Assembly (NCBI GenBank): GCA_902812445.1
Contig: CADDZF010000006.1
Coordinates: forward strand, 1 to 47,377
Source of the DNA: Methylococcaceae bacterium
GTDB lineage: Bacteria > Pseudomonadota > Gammaproteobacteria > Methylococcales > Methylococcaceae
Length of the DNA: 47,377 nt
Direction of reading: 5' to 3'
Shown here one piece after another: positions 29,806 to 38,441 of the stretch. How positions within the stretch are numbered: the first letter of the stretch is position 1; every line of letters starts with the position of its first letter. The notes under the pieces were generated by a model. The model searched no databases and had not been told where the DNA came from. It saw only the letters and a program-made list of their open reading frames with translations. The position numbers and the translations under genes were made by a program.

Positions 29806-30922
29806 GCTGAGCTTTTGGGTGTTCGGTTTTCGCGTTGTTCTTCAATATCAAGGCTGCTTTCTGGCCCGATTTGCCATAACGGGCCATGCGCTGAAAATCC
29901 TTTTTCAGGATGGGCATATTGATGCAATCGGTTGATGTTTTGCCGGATTCATAGTCGATATAAGGATCATGAACATAGATATAACGCGCGTCGAAGCCTG
30001 TCACGACCACCCAGTGTGGAAATTTTTCGCGATAGATACGGTATGAGCTGATCAAGACCAGCGGTATGCCGCCTTGTTCAATTTTTTCCTGTATTTCATT
30101 GACGCTCAAGGCTCCGTAGATGATCTTGACCGGCAGCTCACTCAATTCGTCGAGAAAATCCTCCTGGACCAATTCCATGACTTCGCGTTTTTCCGGATCG
30201 CGCACGGAGGTGATAAATAGAGCGCCTTCATCATTGACGAAAACCTCTACGTCAAAACCACGATGACAAGCTGATACGGCCAAGCCATAGGGCCCGCAAC
30301 CACCATGTCCTGAAGTCATGAAGACCGTCGTGGATTCGCGCCAGATACGCAGCTCGAGCTTGCGGTGCAGTTGAATTTCCGGCGCCAATGTCTTCATCGC
30401 CATCATCAAAGTTGCAGGTCCGCAGGTAAAATCGAGCGTCTGCTGATAATACGGCACGCGCACCACGCCCGGCTGCAAGTGCGGCGCCAGCAGCTTTTCG
30501 AAGCGGAGGGCCTCCGTATGGTCTTCATAGTAATCCGGGACCGATTCCAGATAACGGTAGCCGTTTTTTTTGAAAAGATTGATGGAAGCGATATTGTCCG
30601 TGCGGATTTCCAGCCGCAACGTCACGCAATCGTTTTCCTGCGCCAGTTTCTCGGCGGCCTGCACCAGCCGGCTGCCGATTCTCTTGTTCCTGTAAGCGGG
30701 ATCGACGGCGTACGAATAAAGCCGCGCCAACGACGTGCCGGTATTGAATAACAGCATGGCATAACCGCGCACGACGCCGTTTTTTTCTTCCACCAGCGTG
30801 GCGGCATTTGCCTTGGTGAGCAGATAGCGGAAGCTGCGGCGGGAAAATCGGTCACTGTCGAAAGAGCAGTTTTCTATACGTTCCAGTGCATTCAGGTCTT
30901 TAAGCGCTGCCGGGCGTATCAT
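29798..30922 (-). CDS. GNAT acetyltransferase fused to a C39-like peptidase domain
   Basis: The 374-residue fusion has residues 1-150 as a GNAT N-acetyltransferase, with acetyl-CoA loop VDPAYRNKRIGSRLVQAAE and LRLEIRTDNIASINLFKKNGY, resembling RimI. Residues about 155-365 form a papain-like C39 peptidase: Cys of LDFTCGPATLMMAMKTL, His of FPHWVVVTGFD and Asp of YVHDPYID form a plausible triad. C39 domains usually cleave double-glycine leaders of exported peptides, but no transporter or peptide gene is attached here. The fusion with acetyltransferase and the downstream RimK-like ligase suggests a peptide or protein-terminus modification pathway; this is inferred from association only. Confidence 0.92.
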   Translation of the reverse strand: MIRPAALKDLNALERIENCSFDSDRFSRRSFRYLLTKANAATLVEEKNGVVRGYAMLLFNTGTSLARLYSYAVDPAYRNKRIGSRLVQAAEKLAQENDCVTLRLEIRTDNIASINLFKKNGYRYLESVPDYYEDHTEALRFEKLLAPHLQPGVVRVPYYQQTLDFTCGPATLMMAMKTLAPEIQLHRKLELRIWRESTTVFMTSGHGGCGPYGLAVSACHRGFDVEVFVNDEGALFITSVRDPEKREVMELVQEDFLDELSELPVKIIYGALSVNEIQEKIEQGGIPLVLISSYRIYREKFPHWVVVTGFDARYIYVHDPYIDYESGKTSTDCINMPILKKDFQRMARYGKSGQKAALILKNNAKTEHPKAQHA

Positions 30923-31021
30923 CGATTAAGGAAGCATAAGATAAAATTGTTAAAGCCAAGATCATGTTAGCGCATTGCCGCGAGCGTTTTCATGTTTTAA
31001 TTCCCACGAGCTTTTCGCCGA

Positions 31022-32782
31022 ATGGCGGTGGCGCGCTTAACCGTTTTAGTCACTTTGGTTAATTGCATGGAGTTGGTTCCTATGACGCCACTTCGATTCG
31101 ACCGTTACTACGATCACCAACGACTGACTCTTGGTTTACAACACTATGCCGAGGAGTATCCCGGGCTGCTGCACCTGCAGAGTATCGGCGCCAGCTATGA
31201 GGGCCGTGCGATTTGGTTAGTCACGGCGACCAATTTTGCGACCGGCCCCGCCGCTGAGAAGCCGGCGTTCTGGATCGACGGCAATATTCACGCGGTCGAG
31301 CTGGCTGGCTCTAGCGCTGCCCTGTATCTGATCCATCGACTGGTAAACGAGTATGGCAAAGATGCGGATATCACTCGCTGTCTCGACACCCGCGCATTCT
31401 ATATTTGTCCCCGAGCCAATCCGGACGGCGCGGAATGGGCGCTAGCCGAGCGCCCGAAGCTCATCCGTTCAAGCGTGCGGCCTTATCCTTACGATGAAGA
31501 ACCAGTAGACGGGCTTTCGCTCGAAGATGTCGATGGCGACGGCCGCATGTTAACCATGCGCGTTCCCGACCCGCATGGACATTGGAAGGTTTGTCCCGAA
31601 AAGCCGCGCTTACTCGTGCCCCGCGCACCGACAGAGGTTGGTGGCTGCTATTATCGTCTGCTGCCGGAAGGGCGTGTCCGTAATTACGATGGCATATCCA
31701 TCAGTGTGCCGCCGGCTAAGCAAGCCCTGGATCTCAATCGTAATTTCCCCGTCGAGTGGGAGGGCGAGTATAAGCAGATGGGCGCCGGTTCCTACCCCAC
31801 TTCGGAGCCTGAGGTGCGCGCACTCGTCGACTTCATCGCCCGCCATCCGAACATTTGCGGCGGCGTTTCTTTCCATACCTACAGCGGTGTCTTGCTCAGG
31901 CCCTATTCCTACCAGGCGGATTCGAAACTGCCGGCGGAAGATTTATGGACGTACCAGACGATCGGCGCCAAAGGCGCGCAATTGACCGGCTATCCGGCCG
32001 TCTCTGCCTTTCACGATTTCCAGTATCATCCAAAAACCGTCACCACCGGTGTGTTCGACGACTGGCTGTACGAAGAGCGCGGTGCGTTTGCCTGGACGGT
32101 GGAGTTGTGGAGTCCGCACCGGCAAGCGGGGATAAAGGAATATAAATTCATCGATTGGTACCGGCAGCATCCACTGGAAGACGATTACAAACTGTTGCAA
32201 TGGAGCGATGAAGCGCTGGACGGCGAGGGCTATATCGACTGGTATCCGTTTGAGCACCCGGAACTGGGCCGTATTGAGCTGGGCGGTTGGAACCCGCTGT
32301 ATACCTTATGGAACCCGCCGCCGGACAAGCTGGAAAATGAACTGCTGCCATTTCCGCGCTGGCTGGTCTGGCACAATCTGATTTCGCCCAAGCTTGACCT
32401 GTATAAGGCGGAGGCAACCATGCTGGGGGACGGCCTTTATCGTGTCCGCCTGGCGGTCGAGAACAGTGGCTGGCTACCGACGTATGTCACGAAAAAAGCG
32501 CAGGATAAGAAAATAACGCGTGGCGTGATCGGCGAAATCGACCTGCCGAAGTGTGCGCTACTGATCAGCGGCAAACAGAGGCAGGAGTGCGGCCAGCTTG
32601 AGGGGCGGGCATACAAGCCGTGTTCGACATTTTTGTGGCTCGGTCAGTCGGGCGATCCGACTAGCAATCGCTCATTCTTCGAATGGATCGTGCGAGCCGA
32701 AGAAAATAGCCGTATCAGGCTGAAAGCCAGCCACGAGCGGGCCGGTGTGGTGAGGGCAGAGGTAATCACGCGCCGAGCCTGA
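31022..32782 (+). CDS. M14-family zinc carboxypeptidase
   Basis: The frame encodes 586 residues. The true start is probably ATG 31085 (MTPLRFDRYYDHQ) or ATG 31067, because the first 15-20 residues look spurious and no signal peptide is obvious. The M14 zinc motif HxxE is in DGNIHAVELAGSSA. The substrate-binding Asn-Arg is in DLNRNFPVEW, the zinc His in GGVSFHTYSGV, and the general-base Glu in FAWTVELWSP. A C-terminal domain of about 150 residues follows the catalytic domain and may be a beta sandwich. It is probably a cytoplasmic metallocarboxypeptidase of unknown specificity. It is divergent from the GNAT-C39/RimK pair, another peptide-active module, which may or may not be meaningful. Confidence 0.9.
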   Translation: MAVARLTVLVTLVNCMELVPMTPLRFDRYYDHQRLTLGLQHYAEEYPGLLHLQSIGASYEGRAIWLVTATNFATGPAAEKPAFWIDGNIHAVELAGSSAALYLIHRLVNEYGKDADITRCLDTRAFYICPRANPDGAEWALAERPKLIRSSVRPYPYDEEPVDGLSLEDVDGDGRMLTMRVPDPHGHWKVCPEKPRLLVPRAPTEVGGCYYRLLPEGRVRNYDGISISVPPAKQALDLNRNFPVEWEGEYKQMGAGSYPTSEPEVRALVDFIARHPNICGGVSFHTYSGVLLRPYSYQADSKLPAEDLWTYQTIGAKGAQLTGYPAVSAFHDFQYHPKTVTTGVFDDWLYEERGAFAWTVELWSPHRQAGIKEYKFIDWYRQHPLEDDYKLLQWSDEALDGEGYIDWYPFEHPELGRIELGGWNPLYTLWNPPPDKLENELLPFPRWLVWHNLISPKLDLYKAEATMLGDGLYRVRLAVENSGWLPTYVTKKAQDKKITRGVIGEIDLPKCALLISGKQRQECGQLEGRAYKPCSTFLWLGQSGDPTSNRSFFEWIVRAEENSRIRLKASHERAGVVRAEVITRRA

Positions 32783-32884
32783 GCTGAACCATCCTACCCG
32801 CTAGACCGTTGACTCTAGTCATTCGGTAACTTCCCCGAGGCTTCACAGCTATACTAACCGACATCGCAATTTACTGGAGTTACT

Positions 32885-33709
32885 GTGGACCTCATTCTCT
32901 TGTTCAAGGCCGTGATCCTGGGCATCGTTGAAGGATTGACCGAATTTTTGCCAGTGTCGAGCACCGGCCATCTTATTCTGGTCGGCGATCTGCTTCACTT
33001 CAACGATGAGAAAGGCAAGTTGTTTGAAGTCGTCATCCAGGTCGGTGCGATTCTCGCCGTCTGCTGGGAATACCGGGTAAAAATCGCCGCGGTTATCGGT
33101 GGTCTGCCGGCGCAACCCGAGGCGAGGCGCTTCGCCACCAATCTCATCATTGCGTTTCTTCCGCTCGCGGTGCTCGGACTTTTGTTCGGCAACGTTATTA
33201 AGGCGACGCTGTTCAAGCCGGTACCGGTGGCACTGGCTTTCATTATCGGCGCTTTTGTCATCATTTGGGCGGAACGCCGCAAGCATCGCATCCGTATCCT
33301 CGAGGTCGACGATGTCTTGCCGCTCGATGCCTTGAAGCTCGGTTTTGCTCAGGCATTCGCTCTGATACCCGGCACCTCGCGCTCCGGCGCGACGATCATC
33401 GGCGGTCTCTTGTTTGGCCTGTCGCGCAAGGCAGCAACGGAGTTTTCGTTTTTCCTCGCCATTCCAACGCTGATCGTCGCGAGTGTATACGATCTCTATA
33501 AACACCGCGATTTACTCGACAACGCCGATCTGCCGATGTTCGGCGCGGGATTTATCGCAGCTTTTATCAGCGCCTTCATCGCCGTGCGCGCCTTGTTGCG
33601 CTATATCAGCCGCCACGATTTTATCGCGTTCGCCGGATACCGCATTGTGTTCGGCCTTGTCGTGCTGGTCACCGCTTACGCCGGCATGGTGCAGTGGACA
33701 AATGCCTGA
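32885..33709 (+). CDS. uppP: Undecaprenyl-diphosphatase UppP (BacA)
   Basis: UppP is an inner-membrane enzyme that dephosphorylates undecaprenyl pyrophosphate, recycling the lipid carrier for peptidoglycan and other wall polymers; overproduction gives bacitracin resistance in known hosts. The 274-residue protein has about eight membrane helices. Signature motifs are [17 protein letters not shown] near the N-terminus and [14 protein letters not shown] in the middle. The start is GTG 32885, with CTGGAG seven bases upstream. It is probably monocistronic. The sequence is of usual length with no oddities. Confidence 0.96.
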   Translation: MDLILLFKAVILGIVEGLTEFLPVSSTGHLILVGDLLHFNDEKGKLFEVVIQVGAILAVCWEYRVKIAAVIGGLPAQPEARRFATNLIIAFLPLAVLGLLFGNVIKATLFKPVPVALAFIIGAFVIIWAERRKHRIRILEVDDVLPLDALKLGFAQAFALIPGTSRSGATIIGGLLFGLSRKAATEFSFFLAIPTLIVASVYDLYKHRDLLDNADLPMFGAGFIAAFISAFIAVRALLRYISRHDFIAFAGYRIVFGLVVLVTAYAGMVQWTNA

Positions 33710-33917
33710 GCTAGCGTGGAAATGCTACGCCTCGCACAGGCACGTTGGGACGGTATCACCCGCAAAGAGTCGAATCGTCTACACCAGCTCCAGCGCGATC
33801 GTCATGCGCTCATAAAATGAGCCGCGTAGACTAAGGTGGCCCATATTCGCTCATGTAACGAGGGAAAACAAACCGCCAAGTACGGCCAATGAGAATCGAC
33901 CCCGAAGGGAGAAAGTA

Positions 33918-34487
33918 ATGCTGCTCCGCGCCGAAATGCCCAAGCCCGCCACTTACCGGGATCTCATCGATGCCCCGGCGGGCTTCAACGCCGAACTGAT
34001 CGCCGGAACGCTCTACCTCCACCCGCGACCACGCGGGCATCATATCGGCGCCGCCTCCGCTCTGGGCGCTTACCTGGTGCCGCCGTTTCAGTTTGGCGAA
34101 GGCGGACCTGGCGGTTGGTGGATTCTGGATGAGCCAGAGGTACACTTCGAATTGAACAAGGAAGTCGCCGTCCCGGATCTCGCGGGCTGGCGCTGCGAGC
34201 GGTTGCCGGAATTGCCCGCCGACCACCGCTTCCGGATCATCCCGGATTGGGTCTGCGAAATCGTCTCCACTTCCACGGATCGCCACGATCGAACGACCAA
34301 GCGACCGCTCTACGCGCGCTACGGCGTTGGCTATCTTTGGTTGGTCGATCCAGACGCCCGTACCTTGGAGACATATGTGCGTGACTGGGATGCATTTGAG
34401 TTGGTTAGCACCTTCCAGGGCGACGAGGTGGTAGCGGCCGAGCCCTTCGCCGCCTGTCCGTTCTGCCTCGCTCGCCTGTGGAGTTGA
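33918..34487 (+). CDS. Uma2-family (DUF820) putative endonuclease
   Basis: The 189-residue protein has the PD-(D/E)xK-like Uma2 fold. Motifs are the N-terminal AELIAGTLYLHPRPRGHHIGAAS, the central VPDLAGWRCERLPELP and DWVCEIVSTSTDRHDRTTKRPLYARYGV with the acidic-x-Lys-like catalytic elements, and the closing YLWLVDPDARTLETYV. Such genes are numerous in cyanobacteria and scattered in proteobacteria, often near mobile DNA; their biological role is unknown. ATG 33918 is preceded by GGGAGAAAG, a good ribosome site. It stands alone beside the broken DoxX gene in a less conserved stretch, suggesting acquisition. Confidence 0.9.
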   Translation: MLLRAEMPKPATYRDLIDAPAGFNAELIAGTLYLHPRPRGHHIGAASALGAYLVPPFQFGEGGPGGWWILDEPEVHFELNKEVAVPDLAGWRCERLPELPADHRFRIIPDWVCEIVSTSTDRHDRTTKRPLYARYGVGYLWLVDPDARTLETYVRDWDAFELVSTFQGDEVVAAEPFAACPFCLARLWS

Positions 34488-34780
34488 GCAGGGGTGTCCT
34501 GCATTGATCATGAGCATTCCCGTTGGCTTGTGAATATCACGGCCCAATAAACGGCATCGTGACGGGTGAGGCATTCTACCGAAAGTAGTTCCCGACGATC
34601 GCGTTCGAGAAGTATGGCATAAGGGGGCCATAGCTTATCACCAACAGACTAGAGAAATTGGCGACCTCGATGGCGGTTTATGCAGGCAATTTCACCGCCC
34701 ACACTGAAAAGGAATTATCATTTTTTCCCAAAGCGTGTGGCTCTCTTCGATTATTAAGGCAGGCCAGGCAGGCCGTCTGG

Positions 34781-35197
34781 TCAGATACGCCTTTCCTGTT
34801 CCCGCTTTGTTCGGGTGTCGCGGCCTGTCAGCCAGGGGTCAACGTCCAGCTCGCCTGCGCCTTGAAGCGCCAATGACAGTAGACCGCCTGCGATCGCGAA
34901 GTTTTTCATGAACATAATGGCCTGCATCTTGGCTCCAGAGTGAGCGTGCAACAGGAGCGCCGCCACGATGCTAAAGCCGGCCAGGGCCGAGGCAGCTCAA
35001 GGGGTTTTCCAGCCCACCAGCAACGCCAGTCCGCCGCTGGCTTCTAGCAGAATCACAAAAGGGAGCAGGAAGCCTGGAACCCCCGCGCTTTCCATATGGG
35101 CCTGCGTACTGACGTAATCCAATAGCTTGGTAAAGCCTGAAAGAACAAAGAGGTGGGCCAGTAAAACGCGGGCCACCAGTTGCTGTATCGGAGTCAT
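34781..35197 (-). pseudogene. DoxX-family membrane protein with in-frame TGA
   Basis: The minus strand encodes a DoxX-type four-helix membrane protein: LVARVLLAHLFVLSGFTKLLDY, then LPFVILLEASGGLALLVGWKTP. It is stopped by TGA at 34997-34999. The same frame continues without shift into AALALAG-like sequence, IVAALLLHAHSGAKMQAIMFMKNFAIAGGLLSLALQGAGEL. Removing the stop restores a full 138-residue DoxX. Relatives carry an ordinary residue here (often Arg or Trp, to my recollection), so a C-to-T or G-to-A mutation, or a sequencing error, is the simplest cause. DoxX proteins have been linked to thiosulfate oxidation and oxidative stress but most are uncharacterised. Confidence 0.8.
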
Positions 35198-35239
35198 GGG
35201 CAGGTCTCCGAGCGGCCAAGCTGATAGGTTGATCCGAGC

Positions 35240-36217
35240 TCAAACCATTATTTTATAAGGTGCGCCGGCCTGTTCACGCACCAGTCGAGGCACCAGATAA
35301 CCGGGTAGTCTTTCGCGCAAGGCCCGGTGCAGCAAAGCAGCCTCTTGCAGGGGCACATCAAAATGCGCGGTGCCGCTCGCCTTGTCCAATAAATGCAGAT
35401 AATACGGCAAGACGCCTGCTTGAAGTAGCGCTTCGCTGAGCTCCATCAATGTTTGTGTCCGGTCATTGACGCCCTTCAGCAGCACCGATTGATTGAGCAA
35501 AGTGGCACCTGCCCGGCGCAGTTCGGCAAGCCCAGCGCGGACTTTGTCATCGAATTCATTGGCGTGATTGGCATGAATCACCATGACGATCTGCAGTTGC
35601 GTGCGCGTTAGGCACTGGGTGAATTTGGCCGTTATCCGCGACGGCAGCACGATGGGGAGACGAGTATGGATGCGCACACGTGCGACATGGGGAATGGCGG
35701 CGATTTTTTGCAGTAACACGTTCAGCCGCTCATCGCGCAGCACCAGTGGGTCGCCGCCGCTGAGAATGACCTCCCGGATGGTCGAATCGTTGGCGATATA
35801 GGCAAGCCCCTCGTTTTCGCGTTGCTTCGTAAGCTGGCTTTGATGATAAGGAAATTCACGGCGGAAACAGAATCGGCAATTGATGGCGCAACTGCCCGTG
35901 GTGATCAGCAGGGCGCGCCCGCGGTATTTATAGAGCACGCCGGGTGCTGCGATCGCTTCGCGGTCTCCGACCGGATCGGCCAGGTAATCGGGATGATACG
36001 TCATCTCCTCGGTTAGAGGCAGCACTTGCCGCAGCAGAGGATCCTCGATATTGCCTTGTTCCATTCGACTCGCGTAACTGCGGGTAACGCGGAACGGGAA
36101 ACGCTCGCTCGCCTCGTACCTGGCAAGGCCATCGCTCGGCAGGGCGAGATAATCCAGCAAATCTTCCGGCTGAGTAAAGGAATCGAGCAGCTCATTTTGC
36201 CAGGGTAATGTCTGCAT
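35240..36217 (-). CDS. epmB: EF-P beta-lysylation protein EpmB (lysine 2,3-aminomutase type)
   Basis: EpmB is a radical-SAM, PLP-dependent lysine 2,3-aminomutase that makes the (R)-beta-lysine attached to elongation factor P. The 325-residue product has the cluster motif CAINCRFC (Cys110, Cys114, Cys117), then RREFPYHQ. ILSGGDPLVL is the SAM-binding strand, and RIHTRLPIVLPSRIT and QSVLLKGVNDRTQTLMELSEALLQAGVLPYYLHLLD carry the PLP-side residues. It is shorter than clostridial KamA, as expected for EpmB. It is divergent from efp-epmA across a 244-bp hairpin-rich region, so all required genes of the pathway except the non-essential hydroxylase EpmC are here. Confidence 0.95.
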   Translation of the reverse strand: MQTLPWQNELLDSFTQPEDLLDYLALPSDGLARYEASERFPFRVTRSYASRMEQGNIEDPLLRQVLPLTEEMTYHPDYLADPVGDREAIAAPGVLYKYRGRALLITTGSCAINCRFCFRREFPYHQSQLTKQRENEGLAYIANDSTIREVILSGGDPLVLRDERLNVLLQKIAAIPHVARVRIHTRLPIVLPSRITAKFTQCLTRTQLQIVMVIHANHANEFDDKVRAGLAELRRAGATLLNQSVLLKGVNDRTQTLMELSEALLQAGVLPYYLHLLDKASGTAHFDVPLQEAALLHRALRERLPGYLVPRLVREQAGAPYKIMV

Positions 36218-36262
36218 AAAGGGGGATAGGTTTAAGTTTCCATGACGGGGAGTGCTTTCAAT

Positions 36263-36268
36263 TATAAT
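36263..36268 (+). promoter_or_regulatory. Possible -10 element of an efp promoter
   Basis: A perfect TATAAT faces efp, but no good -35 hexamer lies 16-18 bases upstream. If used, the transcript would start near 36275 and carry all five stem-loops described at 36295-36425 as its leader. Confidence 0.35.
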
Positions 36269-36294
36269 GCAGCTTATTTTTCCGTTGAATTATT

Positions 36295-36425
36295 AACCCG
36301 GCCCTTAATAGGCCGGGTTAATCCGGGTCAGGGATGCCCGGCGCGGCGCCAAGCCGCGTGAGCCAAGGCCGGGCGTGTACCGGCCTTGGCGATGGCCCGA
36401 AATACCAGGAGGCGATTTTCGGGCC
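36295..36425 (+). ncRNA. Tandem stem-loop array in the efp leader (candidate structured RNA or repeat element)
   Basis: Five perfect hairpins follow one another. AACCCGGCC 36295-36303 pairs with GGCCGGGTT 36311-36319. CCGGG 36323-36327 pairs with CCCGG 36337-36341. CGCGGC 36342-36347 pairs with GCCGCG 36353-36358. CCAAGGCCGG 36363-36372 pairs with CCGGCCTTGG 36380-36389. GGCCCGAAA 36394-36402 pairs with TTTCGGGCC 36417-36425. None is followed by a T-run. The efp ATG is 36 bases further on. It may be an efp regulatory leader, or a REP/BIME-like repeat cluster; I do not recognise a named family. Confidence 0.55.
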
Positions 36426-36461
36426 GGAATAATAAGTTGTTGAACCGAACAAGAGGACCCA

Positions 36462-37031
36462 ATGGCAGCTTTCAGCACCAATGAATTCAAGGGCGGCTTA
36501 AAAGTCATGCTCGATGGCGATCCATGCGCCATCATCGAGAACGAATTTGTCAAGCCGGGTAAGGGACAGGCTTTCAACCGCGTAAAGATCCGCAATCTCA
36601 GGACGGGTCGGGTGATCGAGCGCACCTTCAAATCGGGCGACACGCTGGAAGGTGCGGATGTCGTTGACGTCGAGATGCAATATCTCTACAACGACGGCGA
36701 GCACTGGCATTTCATGGTGCCGGATACTTTTGAACAGTACTCCGCCGATGCGACCGCCGTGAACGATGCGGCGAAATGGCTGAAGGAGCAGGACATCTGC
36801 ACGGTGACCCTGTGGAATGATGTGCCGCTTGCGGTTACGCCGCCCAACTTCGTGGTGCTGAAAATTGTCGAAACCGATCCTGGCGTGCGTGGCGACACTT
36901 CAGGCGGCGGTGGCAAACCGGCCACGCTTGAAACCGGCGCGGTGGTTCGCGTGCCGCTATTCGTTCAGAAGGATGAGTTGGTTAAAGTTGATACCCGCAC
37001 CGGCGAATATCTCTCGCGTGTCAAGGAATGA
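36462..37031 (+). CDS. efp: Elongation factor P
   Basis: EF-P relieves ribosome stalling at polyproline stretches. The 189-residue product has the three beta-barrel domains of the family. The modification loop [13 protein letters not shown] places Lys34 exactly at the site that EpmA lysylates in E. coli, and it is flanked by Pro-Gly and Gly. The closing segment [17 protein letters not shown] is the domain III signature. ATG 36462 follows AGAGGA. The epmA frame overlaps its end by 14 bases. With epmB divergent, the modified form is expected. Expression may depend on the hairpin-rich leader upstream. Confidence 0.97.
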   Translation: MAAFSTNEFKGGLKVMLDGDPCAIIENEFVKPGKGQAFNRVKIRNLRTGRVIERTFKSGDTLEGADVVDVEMQYLYNDGEHWHFMVPDTFEQYSADATAVNDAAKWLKEQDICTVTLWNDVPLAVTPPNFVVLKIVETDPGVRGDTSGGGGKPATLETGAVVRVPLFVQKDELVKVDTRTGEYLSRVKE

Positions 37032-38013
37032 AGCCGACTGGATACCGGTCTGTACGCTCGAGGCACTACGCCAAAGAGCCGCGATGCTTGCAGCGATACG
37101 CCGCTTTTTCGCCGAACGCGGCGTGCTGGAGGTGGAAACACCGTTGCTCTGCCGAGCGTCCGGGACGGATCCGAATCTGGGCGTCTTCTCAACCCGGTTT
37201 CACTCTCCAGGCCGAGCCGAAGGGCTCGATCTCTATCTCCAGACTTCGCCCGAGTTCGCCATGAAGCGTTTGCTGGCGGCGGGCAGCGGGCCGATCTATC
37301 AAATCTGTAAGGCATTCCGCAATGAAGAATGTGGCCGTTACCATAACCCGGAATTTAGCCTCCTGGAGTGGTACCGAGTCGGGTTCAGCCTGACACAACT
37401 CATGGATGAAGTCAGGTGCTTGTTGAGCGATCTATGCCGAAACCTGGCCGCCATCGAACAGTTCGAGCACATCAGTTACCGCCAGGCGTTCGAGCGCCAT
37501 ACCGGTGTGGACCCACTGACGGCTTCGATGGCTGATTTTATCGATTGCGCCCGGCGCTACGGCTTTCCCGAAGCGGTAGCCGTTTGCGGTAACGAAGTCC
37601 CTGTCTGGTTGGATTTTTTGTTCAGCCATCTGGTTCAACAACATCTGGGACGCGCCGGCACGACTTGTGTCTTTCATTACCCGGCTTGCCAACCATCATT
37701 AGCCAAAATCAACGCGCAAGATCCGCGAACGGTCGAACGCGCTGAAGTGTTTCTGGAAGGCATCGAACTCGCTAACGGCTTTTGCGAGCTGACCGATGCG
37801 GCCGAGCAAGCGCAACGGTTTGATCGGGACATCGCCTCGCGCCAACGAAGAGGTCTGCCTGCGATCGAAAAAGACCGGCGTTTCCTGGCAGCGCTCGAAG
37901 CGGGATTGCCCGATTGTTCGGGTGTGGCGGTTGGTTTGGACCGAGTGCTTATGTTGTCGATGGGAGCGAGCGCCATCGATGGCGTATTAGCGTTTCCGCT
38001 GGGCCGGGCGTGA
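37018..38013 (+). CDS. epmA: EF-P lysine--lysine ligase EpmA (PoxA/GenX)
   Basis: EpmA is a class II lysyl-tRNA synthetase paralogue that lacks the tRNA-binding domain and transfers beta-lysine to Lys34 of EF-P. The open frame extends upstream to 36865, deep inside efp, but GTG 37018 gives 331 residues, close to the 325 of E. coli, with a start overlapping efp by 14 bases. Motif 2 is [26 protein letters not shown] and the lysine-recognition [14 protein letters not shown] are present, and motif 3 is [12 protein letters not shown]. The mature start could also be the Met at 37084, but that would cut the N-terminal helix. It is the third gene of the EF-P lysylation set. Confidence 0.95.
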   Translation: MSRNEADWIPVCTLEALRQRAAMLAAIRRFFAERGVLEVETPLLCRASGTDPNLGVFSTRFHSPGRAEGLDLYLQTSPEFAMKRLLAAGSGPIYQICKAFRNEECGRYHNPEFSLLEWYRVGFSLTQLMDEVRCLLSDLCRNLAAIEQFEHISYRQAFERHTGVDPLTASMADFIDCARRYGFPEAVAVCGNEVPVWLDFLFSHLVQQHLGRAGTTCVFHYPACQPSLAKINAQDPRTVERAEVFLEGIELANGFCELTDAAEQAQRFDRDIASRQRRGLPAIEKDRRFLAALEAGLPDCSGVAVGLDRVLMLSMGASAIDGVLAFPLGRA

Positions 38014-38386
38014 TGGGGGCCCGGGCCAGACGGTTATTTTCCTATCAGGCTCTTGGGAACACGGTCACGGTGTAGTTGCCTGTCCCCGAGCGCTCACGAT
38101 GTGCCCCTATTGTTAACCCGCGGCGTTTTTTCTAGGTAATGGCGATGGTTGTGGGTATACTTTACATATAGTGAGCGGTCGTGAGCCACCTTAATGTCTC
38201 TAATCTTGAGATCCGGGGGATCGCTCTTTGAAGTCCATCGTGCCCGCTGTTATCAATCAAATAAACCTGCCCGCTGACCGCTGCGTCACTTTGGCCGATA
38301 TTTTGCCGCCAGAAAAGTCGCGACCCCATGATCCGGAATTTATCGTGTTCCACCTGCTGAGTGCGCCGCTTTACCGGCGCCGAGGC
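38014..38386 (+). other. Intergenic region upstream of glrK, possible small RNA gene
   Basis: No protein gene is recognised; the 64-codon frame at 38228-38422 runs into the terminator stem and has no known motif. A 6-bp perfect hairpin GCGCCG/CGGCGC at 38363-38380 sits just before the terminator. TATACT and TATAGT boxes near 38156-38172 lack clear -35 partners. In enterics the sRNA gene glmY occupies this position upstream of glrK; sequence similarity to glmY was not recognised by eye. Confidence 0.35.
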
Positions 38387-38432
38387 GGGGCGGCGGATGA
38401 TCTTTTGATCCGCCTCCCCTGATCATTTTTTT
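38387..38432 (+). terminator. Intrinsic terminator before glrK
   Basis: GGGG-C-GGCGGAT 38387-38398 pairs with ATCCGCC-T-CCCC 38408-38419 (11 pairs plus one C-T mismatch, loop GATCTTTTG). Six bases later there is a run of seven T (38426-38432). It ends a transcript coming from the left, ten bases before the kinase start. Confidence 0.65.
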
Positions 38433-38441
38433 ATCTCGTCT

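Noticed and set aside
34997-34999. TGA in the DoxX gene as selenocysteine
   Set aside because: No selenocysteine is known at this position in DoxX, and no bacterial SECIS-type hairpin was evident just downstream; a mutation or error is simpler.
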